From NCBI RefSeq assembly GCF_013141865.1, contig NZ_RCST01000001.1, forward strand, positions 3,162,001-3,226,000: DNA of 64,000 nucleotides, in the 5' to 3' direction. The position numbers and the translations under genes were made by a program. The notes under the pieces are model-generated. The model was not told the origin of the DNA and did no database searches. It worked only from the letters and a program-made list of their open reading frames with translations. This DNA is from Methylomonas sp. ZR1 (GTDB taxonomy: Bacteria > Pseudomonadota > Gammaproteobacteria > Methylococcales > Methylomonadaceae). Positions 1 to 8,932 of this stretch are shown in pieces (position 1 is the first letter of the stretch; each line of letters opens with the position of its first letter).

Positions 1-1280
1 GTTGGAGATGAAATGGCGGCGGTCGGCGCGAGAGTATCTCTAGCCACGGTATTGAGCGCTAATTGCACCGCGGCGTTAGCATTAATACGCCCATAGCCAT
101 AGTTTGGATCAAAATTAACGCCGGATACTTTATCGGCAGAATCTTTCAGCACTTTTTCGACATCCGCAGGCACCAAATTGGGATTTGCGGCTTGAATCAA
201 CGCGACTACGCCCGCAGTGACCGGGCTAGAAAATGAAGTCCCGTTCCAATTGGCATATCCGCCACCTCTCAAAAGCGTGGCAATAGAAGTGCCGGGAGCG
301 GCGACATCAATAAAGGCGCCAAAATTGGACCAACTGGCTTTCGCGTCATTCCAATCGCTTGCTGAAACAGAAATCATGTAGGGATTATCGGTATATCCGG
401 GATCGACTCCGTCGTTGGCGCCTGCAACAACCACTAATCCGCCTTTGGCATTCATATACTGCGCTGCCGATGACACGGCCGAACTAGCACTCACACCGTA
501 GCTAATATTCGCGACATCGGCACCATTATCTGCAGCCCAACTCAAACCCCTAGCTATATCGCTCCAATAAGCGTATCCCGTAGAATCGTTAGTAATCCTC
601 ACCGGCATCACTTTAGCATTCCAGGCCACGCCGGCAACCCCAGTAGCGTTATCGGTGACAGCCGCCGCTGTACCGGCAACAGCCGTACCATGACCATTGA
701 TGTCAGAGGTATCAGAGCCGCCGTCCACGGCATTCCAGCCCGGAATCATATGATTAGCCAAATCCGGATGCGAACCATCAACGCCGCTATCCAATACAGC
801 TATAGTAATGCCATCAGCTTTGGAAACATCCCAAGCCCCAGGCGTTTGTATTTTTGCTAAATGCCACGCACCGGCAAAATTCGGATCATTCGGGGTAGTC
901 GTACTCATGGGCTGAACCATATCCAGCTCAGCGAACTCGATATGGGGATTTTTTGATAATGCCCGTACCACCGCTTCTTCCGCTTGTTCAGGAACGCTAA
1001 CGATATGAACCGGCAAATTGCCGATCTTTTCGCTGCTTTTACCTTGATTGCCCCGCAGAATTTTTTCAAACTCCGCATCCGACAAACCCGCATTGGGTTT
1101 AACTAAAATTTGCCCTGGTTTCCAGGTTTTGGCGACGTTACCAGCTGACGCCGGCAACTGTTGCATATCCTGATTTATTTGCAAAATTTCCTGGTCTAGC
1201 AAGTATTTATCAAGATAAATGATTGCGGGCACTGCCAGTAGCGCGACACCTAAAGTGATGTATAAATTTTTTTTGTTCAT
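1..1280 (-). CDS. S8 family serine peptidase (subtilisin-like), 3' end cut by window edge
   Basis: Read by translating the reverse strand from ATG at 1280; the frame stays open to base 1. The N-terminus (MNKKNLYITLGVALLAVPAI) is a signal peptide or membrane anchor. A region resembling an I9-type inhibitory propeptide (GQILVKPNAGLSDAEFEKIL) follows at about residues 55-125. The catalytic triad of the subtilase family is visible: Asp164 in ITIAVLDSGVDGSHP, His197 in INGHGTAVAGTAAA and Ser349 in NGTSFSSPVTAG. After the catalytic domain the reading ends in RDTLAPTAAISSP, the usual beginning of a bacterial Ig-like repeat, so the missing C-terminus probably carries a beta-sandwich domain. It is probably an exported or cell-surface protease. 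The substrate cannot be told. Confidence 0.93.
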   Translation of the reverse strand, partial: MNKKNLYITLGVALLAVPAIIYLDKYLLDQEILQINQDMQQLPASAGNVAKTWKPGQILVKPNAGLSDAEFEKILRGNQGKSSEKIGNLPVHIVSVPEQAEEAVVRALSKNPHIEFAELDMVQPMSTTTPNDPNFAGAWHLAKIQTPGAWDVSKADGITIAVLDSGVDGSHPDLANHMIPGWNAVDGGSDTSDINGHGTAVAGTAAAVTDNATGVAGVAWNAKVMPVRITNDSTGYAYWSDIARGLSWAADNGADVANISYGVSASSAVSSAAQYMNAKGGLVVVAGANDGVDPGYTDNPYMISVSASDWNDAKASWSNFGAFIDVAAPGTSIATLLRGGGYANWNGTSFSSPVTAGVVALIQAANPNLVPADVEKVLKDSADKVSGVNFDPNYGYGRINANAAVQLALNTVARDTLAPTAAISSP

Positions 1281-1511
1281 GACTGTTCCCCTCGTTTTTG
1301 TTTTGAATATCCAAATCTTAAACACCTCATCCTTGGCTTCTTTGCCTTGAGGCTTTCTGAACGTAAGCTAATTTGAATGTTCTGAATTAGCTTTCTGCTT
1401 GGAAGGAAGTCTAAAAAAACTGGGCTGCCATTACTGTGACTTTGCTTTCAGAATCACCATAACAACAATGGGGTAACACATATTGCTAAAGCTACCAGAC
1501 AATTTCTGGAA

Positions 1512-1542
1512 AAAAAAACGCCGGTTTAACCGGCGTTTTTTA
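1512..1542 (-). terminator. Rho-independent terminator, effectively bidirectional
   Basis: The stem ACGCCGG/CCGGCGT around a short TTAA loop is flanked by an A-run on the left and a T-run on the right, so it can stop transcripts from either side. It lies just downstream of the PEP-CTERM gene, which ends at 1565 on the minus strand, and is best read as its terminator. It would also insulate the protease gene's promoter region (1281-1511). Confidence 0.85.
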
Positions 1543-1564
1543 GGTGTGTAAACAAGTCGGACAA

Positions 1565-2275
1565 TCAGACTTTGCTTTTACGTGACAAACCCATGCCCAA
1601 CAAGCCCATGCCCAGCAAAGCTACAACGCTTGGCTCGGGCACGCTGCCTTGACCACCGCCACCGCCGTCGCGTGTATAGTTACCGATCAGGAAGCCACTA
1701 TCCGAGCAACCTGCACAACCTGCCGTACTTAGTGATTGCAAATGCGCACCCAATTGACCGGCAGGTAACGTAGCTTCCGAGCTCTGTAGTGCCGCTGCGG
1801 AATAAAAGTCATCCAAAGTCCAATTGCGGTTTAAGGTTGCTGTAAATAACAAATTCACGGTATTTGTTACGTCCGCAGCATTGGGTTGGCCTGCCGGATC
1901 GAGTGCTTGAAATGAAAACGAAGGATTGAAACTCCCTCCACCTTGAACTGTTGCAGGAGATTGAATCTCCCAGCCAACTGGATTGTATCCCCCAAAAGTT
2001 ACATCCGCGACGTTGACCAACGACCCCAAGTTGAAATAGAACTCGTCAAGCTTTGCATTCGGATGTAAAGGCGAAGCGATATCCACTGTCCAACTAGCGA
2101 CTGTATCTACGACATTAATGCCGACGTTGATGAACAGATTGTCCGGATTATTGGTTCTGGGATCGCCTGTTAGGCTACCCGCTACGCTAAATGAAGCCGC
2201 TTGAGCGCCGCCCCCGAAAATTGCCGTTGACGACAATAATCCCGCCAAAAGCATGTGTTTAATTTTGGTTTCCAT
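1565..2275 (-). CDS. PEP-CTERM sorting domain-containing protein
   Basis: Secreted protein of 236 residues starting METKIKHMLLAGLLSS, with a signal peptide ending near GGGAQAASFS. The C-terminus has the full tripartite PEP-CTERM signal: VPEPS, a hydrophobic stretch (VVALLGMGLLGMGL) and a basic tail (SRKSKV). Such proteins are handled by the exosortase EpsH/XrtA system and usually end up in the cell envelope or exopolysaccharide. The frame is open back to a TTG at 2290, but ATG at 2275 is preferred because GGGGGA sits just upstream as a ribosome binding site. The body (residues about 30-210) is Gly/Asn-rich, likely beta-sandwich, and I do not recognise it. A CAGC pair of cysteines lies close to the sorting signal. 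Confidence 0.88.
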   Translation of the reverse strand: METKIKHMLLAGLLSSTAIFGGGAQAASFSVAGSLTGDPRTNNPDNLFINVGINVVDTVASWTVDIASPLHPNAKLDEFYFNLGSLVNVADVTFGGYNPVGWEIQSPATVQGGGSFNPSFSFQALDPAGQPNAADVTNTVNLLFTATLNRNWTLDDFYSAAALQSSEATLPAGQLGAHLQSLSTAGCAGCSDSGFLIGNYTRDGGGGGQGSVPEPSVVALLGMGLLGMGLSRKSKV

Positions 2276-3031
2276 GATGATCCCCCGCAAATAAATTTGT
2301 AAAACGTCGAACTATTTCTTTGACTATGATTTCGTGAAAAAGGCACAAAACCCTGAAAATACCTAAGCAAATAGTAGACCATAAAAAATTTATGCTATAA
2401 AACATATGCTTAAAAACAAATACCCCCCAAAAAACAACACAGCCTGTAAATTTTTTCGTCAGTATTTGCTTACATTACCGTGCATTACAATTCAAACCTA
2501 CCTGAGCATCAACTAAGAAAAACTGCGTCGTGGCATCAACTTAATCGGTTTTTCCCCAGGGATTTTCATTAAGTTTTTTTTGCAAATCCAATGCCAGAGC
2601 GCTTTTGCAAAGCAATTTCAGGAAAAAATCCCGACGCATTGTCATAAAAATTTAACACTACCCCGAACCACAATTTTCATTTGGAAATTCAGCATATTTG
2701 CCTGTAAAAAAAACTGACAAAGCACTTGCGCTGTTGAATGTTTTGCCAGTCATGATCAATTGACCCAATCGAAAAATTAAAACTTCGTTTTTTAAATACA
2801 GAAAACCTACCTGGGAGAATGCGCCTTAGCTAGTGCTGCCCAAGCGCGGGCCTTGCGACTCGACAAATCAACTATTTCAAGGATCTATGGTATAAAGCGC
2901 TGCGATTTAATCGTAGCGCTTCCATCATGCTTTGGAATACAAGCTGCGGAAGCTATGCCTAGAAAGCCAATCGGTAACGCTGTAGGTGTTAGTTAGTTTT
3001 GGATTAATAACAATATTGAGGGGGACAAATC
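2276..3031. other. Long AT-rich intergenic region without a gene
   Basis: About 750 bases with many stop codons in all frames and no believable reading frame. It must hold the minus-strand promoter of the PEP-CTERM gene and the plus-strand promoter of the gene at 3032. The stretch 2380-2480 is rich in A/T runs, fitting an upstream promoter element. The only clear structure is the inverted repeat at 2895-2921. Confidence 0.6.
2895..2921. repeat. 27-bp inverted repeat upstream of the DSVLxRH protein gene
   Basis: AAGCGCTGCGAT and ATCGTAGCGCTT form a 12-bp stem with one mismatch around TTA. No T-run follows, so it is not a standard terminator. It lies about 110 bases upstream of the start at 3032, where it could be an operator or a structure in the 5' leader. 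Confidence 0.5.
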
Positions 3032-3727
3032 ATGATAGAACTTCTGGTAATCTTAGGGCTGGCAGTAGTCGGTTGGCTGGTCTGGAAAGGCAAATTAAAA
3101 CTCAAGCCAATTGGCAAGACGCCGGAGAACAAACAGGCGACACCGCCTCAACCAGTTGCTTCCCGTGCAGCGAATTCCCCTTCGCAACCGGATACCGCGT
3201 CGCCAACGACTCCAATAGCGCAAGAAATCGAGACCCCGGTAGAGTCTCCCATCCAAGCGCCTGAACCAATTGCCGAACCCGCGCCACAGGCGCCAATCGT
3301 CACAGCAGTTACCGAAGAGCCGAGAACACCGACGAAAGAAGAGCCGGCAATCACAATACCGGAAGATTCAGTATTAAAACGCCATCATCTGGCAGCATTG
3401 CAAGCGGAGAAAGAGGCCCTCAGCAATCCCTATCCCACCGACTCCGTGCTGCGCCGCCACTACGAAACGCTGCACAAAATCGCATCGCCTCAGCATTCAC
3501 AAGCGGTGGACGAATCGGCGCCCTCCCAGCCGGAAGCTGCGGCGCAGCCAGCCAGCCCTGTAGAAGCGGTTCTGCCTGAAGATTCGTCAGTGCAGACGCA
3601 GGACCTTGAGCAATTACGCCGCGAAATTGCAGCCGAATTGCCAACACCGCCTACCGACTCGGTGTTGAAACGTCACTATGACAGCTTACTGCAAACCAAA
3701 CTGCAACAACGGCTAGCCTCACAATAG
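3032..3727 (+). CDS. Membrane-anchored protein with three DSVLxRH repeats, function unknown
   Basis: 231 residues. The first about 20 (MIELLVILGLAVVGWLVWKG) form a membrane helix, followed by a basic stretch (KLKLKP) and a long Pro/Ala/Glu-rich, probably disordered region. A short motif occurs three times: EDSVLKRHHLAALQAE (near residue 110), TDSVLRRHYETLHK (near 135) and TDSVLKRHYDSLLQ (near 210). Each unit looks like a small amphipathic helix that could bind a partner. A strong ribosome binding site (GAGGGGG) precedes the ATG. It stands alone, with no operon partner. I do not recognise the family. The architecture of one anchor, a flexible linker and repeated short helices suggests a tether or scaffold. 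Confidence 0.8.
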   Translation: MIELLVILGLAVVGWLVWKGKLKLKPIGKTPENKQATPPQPVASRAANSPSQPDTASPTTPIAQEIETPVESPIQAPEPIAEPAPQAPIVTAVTEEPRTPTKEEPAITIPEDSVLKRHHLAALQAEKEALSNPYPTDSVLRRHYETLHKIASPQHSQAVDESAPSQPEAAAQPASPVEAVLPEDSSVQTQDLEQLRREIAAELPTPPTDSVLKRHYDSLLQTKLQQRLASQ

Positions 3728-4021
3728 GCACCGAGAAATCTCGGCAGGTTTCAACAGCCGCCCATACGCCAGGACGCTATGGGCGGTCGTCCCGCGAAAG
3801 AATGGCCTAGGCGGTATACCTTCAAAGCCCATTAAAATTCCTGGTAAGCCCCCATGCAAATATGGGTATGTTGGCACTACAGATTTTTGACAATCCGATG
3901 AATAACGGTATGCTGGGTAAATGTTTGTCTATGCATCTTGATGGGGATACATAGGCTTTAAGAAGCGCCATCCCAACGTTTACGACAAGCACAAGTAATT
4001 CGATAACTGACCGGCATCAGC

Positions 4022-4528
4022 ATGAATGACATATACCAATTCTCGGCGACTAACATTAACGGCGAAACTGTCGCTTTGGCAGATTACCGCGGAAAAGTGC
4101 TGCTAATCGTCAACACCGCCAGTCGATGTGGCTTTACCCCGCAGTTCCGTGGCTTGGAAGCGCTGTACCAGACCTATAAAAGCCGCGGCTTAGTGATCCT
4201 GGGGTTTCCGTGTAATCAATTCGGCCAGCAGGAACCCGGCGATAGCCAAGAAATTGCCAGTTTTTGCGAACTGAACTATGGCGTTAGCTTCCCCATGTTC
4301 GAAAAAATCGACGTTAACGGTAACCACGCACATCCGCTGTTCGAGTATTTGAAAACCTCAGCCCCGGGCATCCTGGGTTTAAATGCCATTAAATGGAATT
4401 TCAGCAAATTTCTGGTCGGCCGAGATGGCAAGGTTTTTAAACGCTATGCGCCGATAGACACGCCGGCAGGTATCAGTAAAGACATAGAACGCTTACTGAG
4501 TTTGAGCGACGCCCCCGTTAAGGCGTAG
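4022..4528 (+). CDS. Glutathione peroxidase family protein (thiol peroxidase)
   Basis: 168 residues, the usual length for bacterial GPx/BtuE-type enzymes, which reduce hydrogen peroxide and organic hydroperoxides using glutathione or thioredoxin. Family motifs are all present: the peroxidatic Cys36 in NTASRCGFTPQ, the signature GFPCNQFGQQEPG with the resolving-type Cys64 and Gln66, and KWNFSKFLVGRDGKV containing the Trp/Asn of the active site. No signal peptide is visible, so it is probably cytoplasmic. Its 3' end overlaps the 3' end of the convergent FlgT-like gene by 11 bases. Confidence 0.93.
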   Translation: MNDIYQFSATNINGETVALADYRGKVLLIVNTASRCGFTPQFRGLEALYQTYKSRGLVILGFPCNQFGQQEPGDSQEIASFCELNYGVSFPMFEKIDVNGNHAHPLFEYLKTSAPGILGLNAIKWNFSKFLVGRDGKVFKRYAPIDTPAGISKDIERLLSLSDAPVKA

Positions 4529-5699
4529 CAAAACTTTTCACCCAGTCGCCCGGCCTTACTGCACCTGCAACCGCCGTTGAATCCAGGGTACCCGCCGCCG
4601 TAGCAGCACTAACGTCGGTTATCGTCAAGATACCTTGCGACTCACCCAAACCCGCTCCCGCCGTACCGCCGGCGGACGCCGAATAAATCATCAGCTTATC
4701 ACCGACTCTGATTTTATCCTGGGCGCCGGCGGCAATCACGATCCGGTTGTTGCCGGCTTGTATCACCCGGGTGGTAAAGGGATAGCAGCCGAATAATTTG
4801 TGAATATCTTCGCTGGCCTGTTGAATAATCTCGCTGATGGCGTGACCGGCCGATGTCGAGTTGAAGCGGTCGCTACCCACCGTGTAGCCGCTCGGCAGCG
4901 AGACGTCGCCCAGGATAGAATCGGTATAACGATGTTGAAACAGCAAGGCACCGCTAAAACCGTCGTAAACAAATACGTCAATCCCGACGCTGCGGCGGGC
5001 GACGAAATCCCTGACCATCGATTTTAAATCCGCCAGCGCGCCGCTGCCGCGCACATATTCTGTGGATTCCACCCGAAAATCGCGAATCACGCCGGACAAC
5101 ACAAATTGCGCGTTCTGCTGTTTGGCGATATTCACAATAACCGATTCGGGCGTACCCTCGGCAAAACGAATCTCCGGCGCCATATCGGGGCGGCTATATA
5201 AAGAGGTGTTAGTCAGATTGCGGCCGATAAAATCGCCGGTTTCCATCAGCTGATTGTTAATTTCCCTGGGGATGCCGCTGTATAAATCCTGGCTTTCGGT
5301 GCCGCTGATTTGATCGGCATTCATGACCGGAAAACCGGTGGCGACTATTTTTTTCCGATACGGCGAGCCGCAGCGCTGCTTATCGGACAACACGGCCAGC
5401 ACCTGCACATGATAAAGATCGGCATCCTGCCATTCGTCGACCACCTTAATATCACTAACCAGCATCGCCGAGTTATTGTTGCGTTTAAGCTGCATAGATG
5501 CCTGATGCACCGCATCGTCGATAGCCGCACGGCGGGCTGCTTCGATACCGCCGCCAACGATTGGCGCACTGCCTTGCACGCTGACCTGCTGACCAGACAC
5601 GGCAACGCCATTCTCATCGCCGCCCCGCTTACTATTACCGCTGCTGCATGCAGCCAGCAAAGCGATCAGTAACACTGTTAGCAAGTTTTTATAAGGCAC
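4518..5699 (-). CDS. flgT: FlgT-like flagellar assembly lipoprotein
   Basis: 393 residues with a lipoprotein signal (LLTVLLIALLAACSS). The pattern GGGIEAARRAAIDDAVHQAS after the signal matches the FlgT N-terminal domain. A middle domain (about residues 110-300, FVLSGVIRDFRVES) and a C-terminal SH3-like segment (VIAAGAQDKIRVGDKLMIYSA) complete the three-part FlgT layout. In Vibrio, FlgT belongs to the H-ring around the basal body of a sheathed sodium-driven flagellum. Start is GTG 5699; no other start leaves a usable signal peptide. It overlaps the end of the flgP-like gene by 11 bases, so the two are probably translationally coupled. No other flagellar gene is nearby. The alternative is an LPP20/FlgT-type envelope lipoprotein with a non-flagellar role. 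Confidence 0.75.
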   Translation of the reverse strand: MPYKNLLTVLLIALLAACSSGNSKRGGDENGVAVSGQQVSVQGSAPIVGGGIEAARRAAIDDAVHQASMQLKRNNNSAMLVSDIKVVDEWQDADLYHVQVLAVLSDKQRCGSPYRKKIVATGFPVMNADQISGTESQDLYSGIPREINNQLMETGDFIGRNLTNTSLYSRPDMAPEIRFAEGTPESVIVNIAKQQNAQFVLSGVIRDFRVESTEYVRGSGALADLKSMVRDFVARRSVGIDVFVYDGFSGALLFQHRYTDSILGDVSLPSGYTVGSDRFNSTSAGHAISEIIQQASEDIHKLFGCYPFTTRVIQAGNNRIVIAAGAQDKIRVGDKLMIYSASAGGTAGAGLGESQGILTITDVSAATAAGTLDSTAVAGAVRPGDWVKSFATP

Positions 5700-6381
5700 T
5701 ATAAAATCCGTTGATCAACAAATACTGAAATATCGTCCGCAAGCCGGTATTGGCTATCCATTCCACATCGTAAAGACCGGCTTCCAGTAAAGTATCGTCC
5801 ACGACATTGGGCTTTTTGGAAAAGCCAGACACATAATATTGATCGCTACAATCGCGTGCGCCGCAGGCCAGGTTGGCGGAAGTCACCGTTGCCGTTTTAT
5901 AGCCCAGCCGGGTAAACGCCAGCTTGTTATCTTCCTGCAGACACTGGCCGGCGACATAGGTATCGCCGGACATGCATTGGTAAAAACGCGGACTAAGACG
6001 CAATTCCAGCGTCGTTTTTAAATTGTCTCTGACAGTCCGGTAATCGGCGGCACGCGCTTCGCGTAAGTAACTATCCAGGTAAACCCGATACACCTCGTCG
6101 CGCATCACTTGAGCGCCGACCGTGGTTTGATTGCCCAATTTTTCTTGATACAGCAAATCCGCCAAGCCGCGATAGGCATCCAGTTTGGCAGCTTGTTGCG
6201 CTTGTAACCAGCGTTGATTAACCGCCAACTTACCGCTATCGTCAAAACGGCTATAACCGGTAGCACGCAGAGTTTTGCCAACTGACGGCGACGGCGCCTC
6301 GGCACTTTTACCGCCCACGGACGCGCACCCCGTCGCGACTGCCATGATCAACAGCAAACAGATTGTCTTAAACGCTTTCAT
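5689..6381 (-). CDS. flgP: LPP20-family (FlgP-like) outer-membrane lipoprotein
   Basis: 230 residues beginning MKAFKTICLLLIMAVATGCAS, a clear lipobox with the lipidated Cys at about 19. The pattern GYSRFDDSGKLAVNQRWLQA followed by AAKLDAYRGLADLLY is the LPP20/FlgP signature, where a conserved helix precedes a small alpha/beta domain. A second part (about 130-230) contains four cysteines (QCMSG, GQCLQ, NLACGARDCSD), which could form periplasmic disulfides; these are not typical of the shorter FlgP proteins. It is the first gene of a two-gene unit with the FlgT-like gene. FlgP and FlgT homologues act together in outer-membrane rings that stabilise the flagellar motor. Confidence 0.72.
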   Translation of the reverse strand: MKAFKTICLLLIMAVATGCASVGGKSAEAPSPSVGKTLRATGYSRFDDSGKLAVNQRWLQAQQAAKLDAYRGLADLLYQEKLGNQTTVGAQVMRDEVYRVYLDSYLREARAADYRTVRDNLKTTLELRLSPRFYQCMSGDTYVAGQCLQEDNKLAFTRLGYKTATVTSANLACGARDCSDQYYVSGFSKKPNVVDDTLLEAGLYDVEWIANTGLRTIFQYLLINGFYSAL

Positions 6382-6495
6382 AACCCCTCCTCCTACTCGC
6401 CTAAGTCATCGACTACTTGGGCTTTTTCTTGAGGGCGGATGACAAATTATGCCCTTGAGCCAGTTGAAATTGCTTTCAGCAAATCGCGGCAAAAA

Positions 6496-6837
6496 CTAAC
6501 CGTGCGTCTTGTCGCCGGCCACTGACCAGAGTTTTTCCAGCTGATACAGTTCGCGGGCCTGACCGGTCATCACATGCACAATCACGTCACCCAAATCCAA
6601 CAAAATCCAATCGGAACTTTGATCGCCTTCCATACCCAGCGGCTGCTGGCCCTGCTCCTTGACCTTTTCCATCACATAATCGCACAGCGATTTGGCGTGG
6701 CGGGACGAAGTACCGGTGGCGATGACCATATAATCGGTAATACTGGTTTTGCCACGCACATCGATAGTCTTGATGTTAAGGCCTTTGCGGTCGTCGAGCT
6801 CGGTTTCGACCAGCTTAAGTAATGCTTCTGTTTGCAT
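6496..6837 (-). CDS. rsfS: Ribosomal silencing factor RsfS
   Basis: 113 residues, full length for the family (formerly YbeB/DUF143). RsfS binds ribosomal protein uL14 and blocks subunit joining when nutrients run low. Conserved stretches seen are DDRKGLNIKTIDVRGKTSITDYMVIATGTSSRH and GMEGDQSSDWILLDLGDVIVHVM. It starts directly after the nadD stop (TGA then ATG, no gap) and is the last gene of proA-nadD-rsfS. The nadD-rsfS pairing is a widespread order in proteobacteria. Confidence 0.96.
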   Translation of the reverse strand: MQTEALLKLVETELDDRKGLNIKTIDVRGKTSITDYMVIATGTSSRHAKSLCDYVMEKVKEQGQQPLGMEGDQSSDWILLDLGDVIVHVMTGQARELYQLEKLWSVAGDKTHG

Positions 6838-7479
6838 TCAATTTCCTGTGTGATGAATGAGGGGTTGATATAAATGATGCCTGCGAATCAATTCGATGAC
6901 CCGGTCGGGCAGTAAAAATTGTGGATCGCGCCCGACAGCCACCAGTTCGCGGATGGCGGTAGCGGAAATCGCCAGCGCGGTGACTTCCTGGAAGGTTAAC
7001 AGTCCTGCATTCTGCCGGCTTAATTGGGCTCTGTCTTCGGCGATTCGCTGCTGCAAAAACGCCGATAGCGCCGATCCGGCATAGCCCGGTCGAGTCATCA
7101 CCACGATGTGCGCATAATCGAATAAGCCTTGCCATTGATGCCAACGCTCCAAACCGGCAAAGGCATCGGCGCCGATAAACAACAGCAAAGGCGTATCGCC
7201 CATTTCGTTGCGTAAGGAATGCAGGGTATCGACCATATACGATGGCCCCGCCCTATCCAACTCGCGCCGATCAACGCTAAAGCCGCGAGTATCGGCGACG
7301 GCGGCTTCCAGCATTTGCAAACGCAGGTGCGCCGGCACGTCGGGTTCGTCTCGGTGTGCCGGCACCCGGCAAGGAATCAAGCGCAGCTGCTCCAATTCAA
7401 ACAGCTCTTTCACTTCCAGCGCGGTGCGCAAATGGCCGTAATGGACCGGATTGAACGTGCCGCCGTAAACTCCGATCAT
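6838..7479 (-). CDS. nadD: Nicotinate-nucleotide adenylyltransferase
   Basis: 213 residues. It transfers AMP from ATP to nicotinate mononucleotide, the step before NAD synthetase. The nucleotidyltransferase signature is at the N-terminus, GGTFNPVHYGH (H13 and H16), and the C-terminal motif SATAIRELVAVGRDPQFLLPDRV carries the ISSTxIR-type ATP site. Its ATG overlaps the proA stop codon by one base (TAATG) and its stop abuts rsfS, so translation of the three genes is probably coupled. Confidence 0.96.
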   Translation of the reverse strand: MIGVYGGTFNPVHYGHLRTALEVKELFELEQLRLIPCRVPAHRDEPDVPAHLRLQMLEAAVADTRGFSVDRRELDRAGPSYMVDTLHSLRNEMGDTPLLLFIGADAFAGLERWHQWQGLFDYAHIVVMTRPGYAGSALSAFLQQRIAEDRAQLSRQNAGLLTFQEVTALAISATAIRELVAVGRDPQFLLPDRVIELIRRHHLYQPLIHHTGN

Positions 7480-8735
7480 TATTGGCGGATATGCCCGTCG
7501 CCCAGCACGATGAATTTCAACGAGGTCAGACCATGCAAGCCAACCGGACCGCGGGCGTGCAATTTATCGGTACTGATGCCAATCTCCGCACCCAAACCAT
7601 ATTCAAAGCCGTCGGCAAAACGGGTAGAAGCATTGACCATCACCGAGCTGGAATCCACCTCGCGCAAAAAGCGCCGCGCCAAGGTGTAATCCTCGGTGAC
7701 GATGGCCTCGGTATGCGCGGAGCTATAGGTATTGATATGCGCTATCGCCTCGTCGATGTCCCCGACAATCTTAATGGATAAAATCGGCGCCAGATATTCG
7801 GTATGCCAGTCGTCTTCAGTCGCCCGTACAGCGTTTTTGATCAAGGAACAGGTTTTCAAGCAACCGCGCAGTTCCACATTTTTTGCTGTGTATTGTTCGG
7901 CCAGAATCGGCAACACCGTCGCAGCGATACTTTCCGCGACCAACAAAGTTTCCATCGCGTTACAGACGCCGTAGCGATGGGTTTTCGCGTTCATTGCAAT
8001 CGCCACCGCTTTATCCAAGTCAGCTTTGCCGTCGATATACACATGGCAAATGCCGTCCAGATGTTTGATGACCGGAATGGTCGCTTCGGCGCTGATCCGT
8101 TCGATCAAACTTTTGCCGCCGCGCGGCACGATCACATCGACATAATCCTTCATCGTGATCAATTCTCCTACCGCCGCTCTATCGGTGGTTTCCACCACTT
8201 GCACTGCCTGCTGCGGCAAACCGGCTGCGGCCAAACCGCTGGCGATGCACACCGCAATCGCCCGATTGGAATGAATCGACTCTGAACCACCACGCAAAAT
8301 ACAGGCGTTGCCCGACTTCAAGCACAAGGCCGCCGCATCGACAGTAACGTTAGGCCGCGATTCGTAAATAATGCCGATCACGCCCAAGGGCACGCGCATC
8401 TGTCCGACCTGAATCCCGCTGGGCTGATAGTTAAGATTGGTAATTTCTCCGACCGGATCGGGCAGCGCGGCAACCTGCTTCAGGCCGTCTATCATCGCTT
8501 GGATACGGGCTGGTGTCAGTTCCAGACGATCCAGCGACGCCGGATCCATACCGTTCTGTTTGCCGGCTTCCAAGTCTTTGCGGTTTTCGCTGGCTATTTC
8601 GGCGCTACCGGCGGCGATAGCCTCGGCAATTTTCAATAACGCGCTATTTTTCCGCCCGCTCTCGGCCTTGCTGATCTCGCGGCCGGCCACTCTGGCCTGT
8701 TGCCCCAATTGCTGCATGTACTGTTTAACGTCCAC
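7479..8735 (-). CDS. proA: Gamma-glutamyl phosphate reductase (copy 1)
   Basis: 418 residues, the normal ProA length. It reduces gamma-glutamyl phosphate with NADPH to glutamate semialdehyde in proline synthesis. Family motifs include [35 protein letters not shown], the catalytic cysteine in [14 protein letters not shown], and a C-terminal [21 protein letters not shown]. First gene of proA-nadD-rsfS. A second ProA of the same length is encoded at 62342-63595. The two differ clearly in sequence, so they are old paralogues or have different origins. This copy, in the conserved operon, is the better candidate for the housekeeping enzyme. No proB is in the window. Confidence 0.96.
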   Translation of the reverse strand: MDVKQYMQQLGQQARVAGREISKAESGRKNSALLKIAEAIAAGSAEIASENRKDLEAGKQNGMDPASLDRLELTPARIQAMIDGLKQVAALPDPVGEITNLNYQPSGIQVGQMRVPLGVIGIIYESRPNVTVDAAALCLKSGNACILRGGSESIHSNRAIAVCIASGLAAAGLPQQAVQVVETTDRAAVGELITMKDYVDVIVPRGGKSLIERISAEATIPVIKHLDGICHVYIDGKADLDKAVAIAMNAKTHRYGVCNAMETLLVAESIAATVLPILAEQYTAKNVELRGCLKTCSLIKNAVRATEDDWHTEYLAPILSIKIVGDIDEAIAHINTYSSAHTEAIVTEDYTLARRFLREVDSSSVMVNASTRFADGFEYGLGAEIGISTDKLHARGPVGLHGLTSLKFIVLGDGHIRQ

Positions 8736-8932
8736 AATTATCGACCCGATGAATTGGAAAAGCCGGCATTATAGCAAGCCGGGCCAAGTTACAACGAATG
8801 CGGCAAATTCAACGCCCTTTCCCGCCGTAAATTCGGCACTGCACGACAGAGCCCTTCCCATTGCCAAGCCAGAACCGAGCTCGTAGACTGCAACATTGGA
8901 TTAACACCCACTTTATTCAAAGGTACCCTGAA

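Noticed and set aside
7219..7689. 156-codon plus-strand frame across nadD and proA
   Set aside because: Antisense to two well-recognised genes and crosses their boundary.
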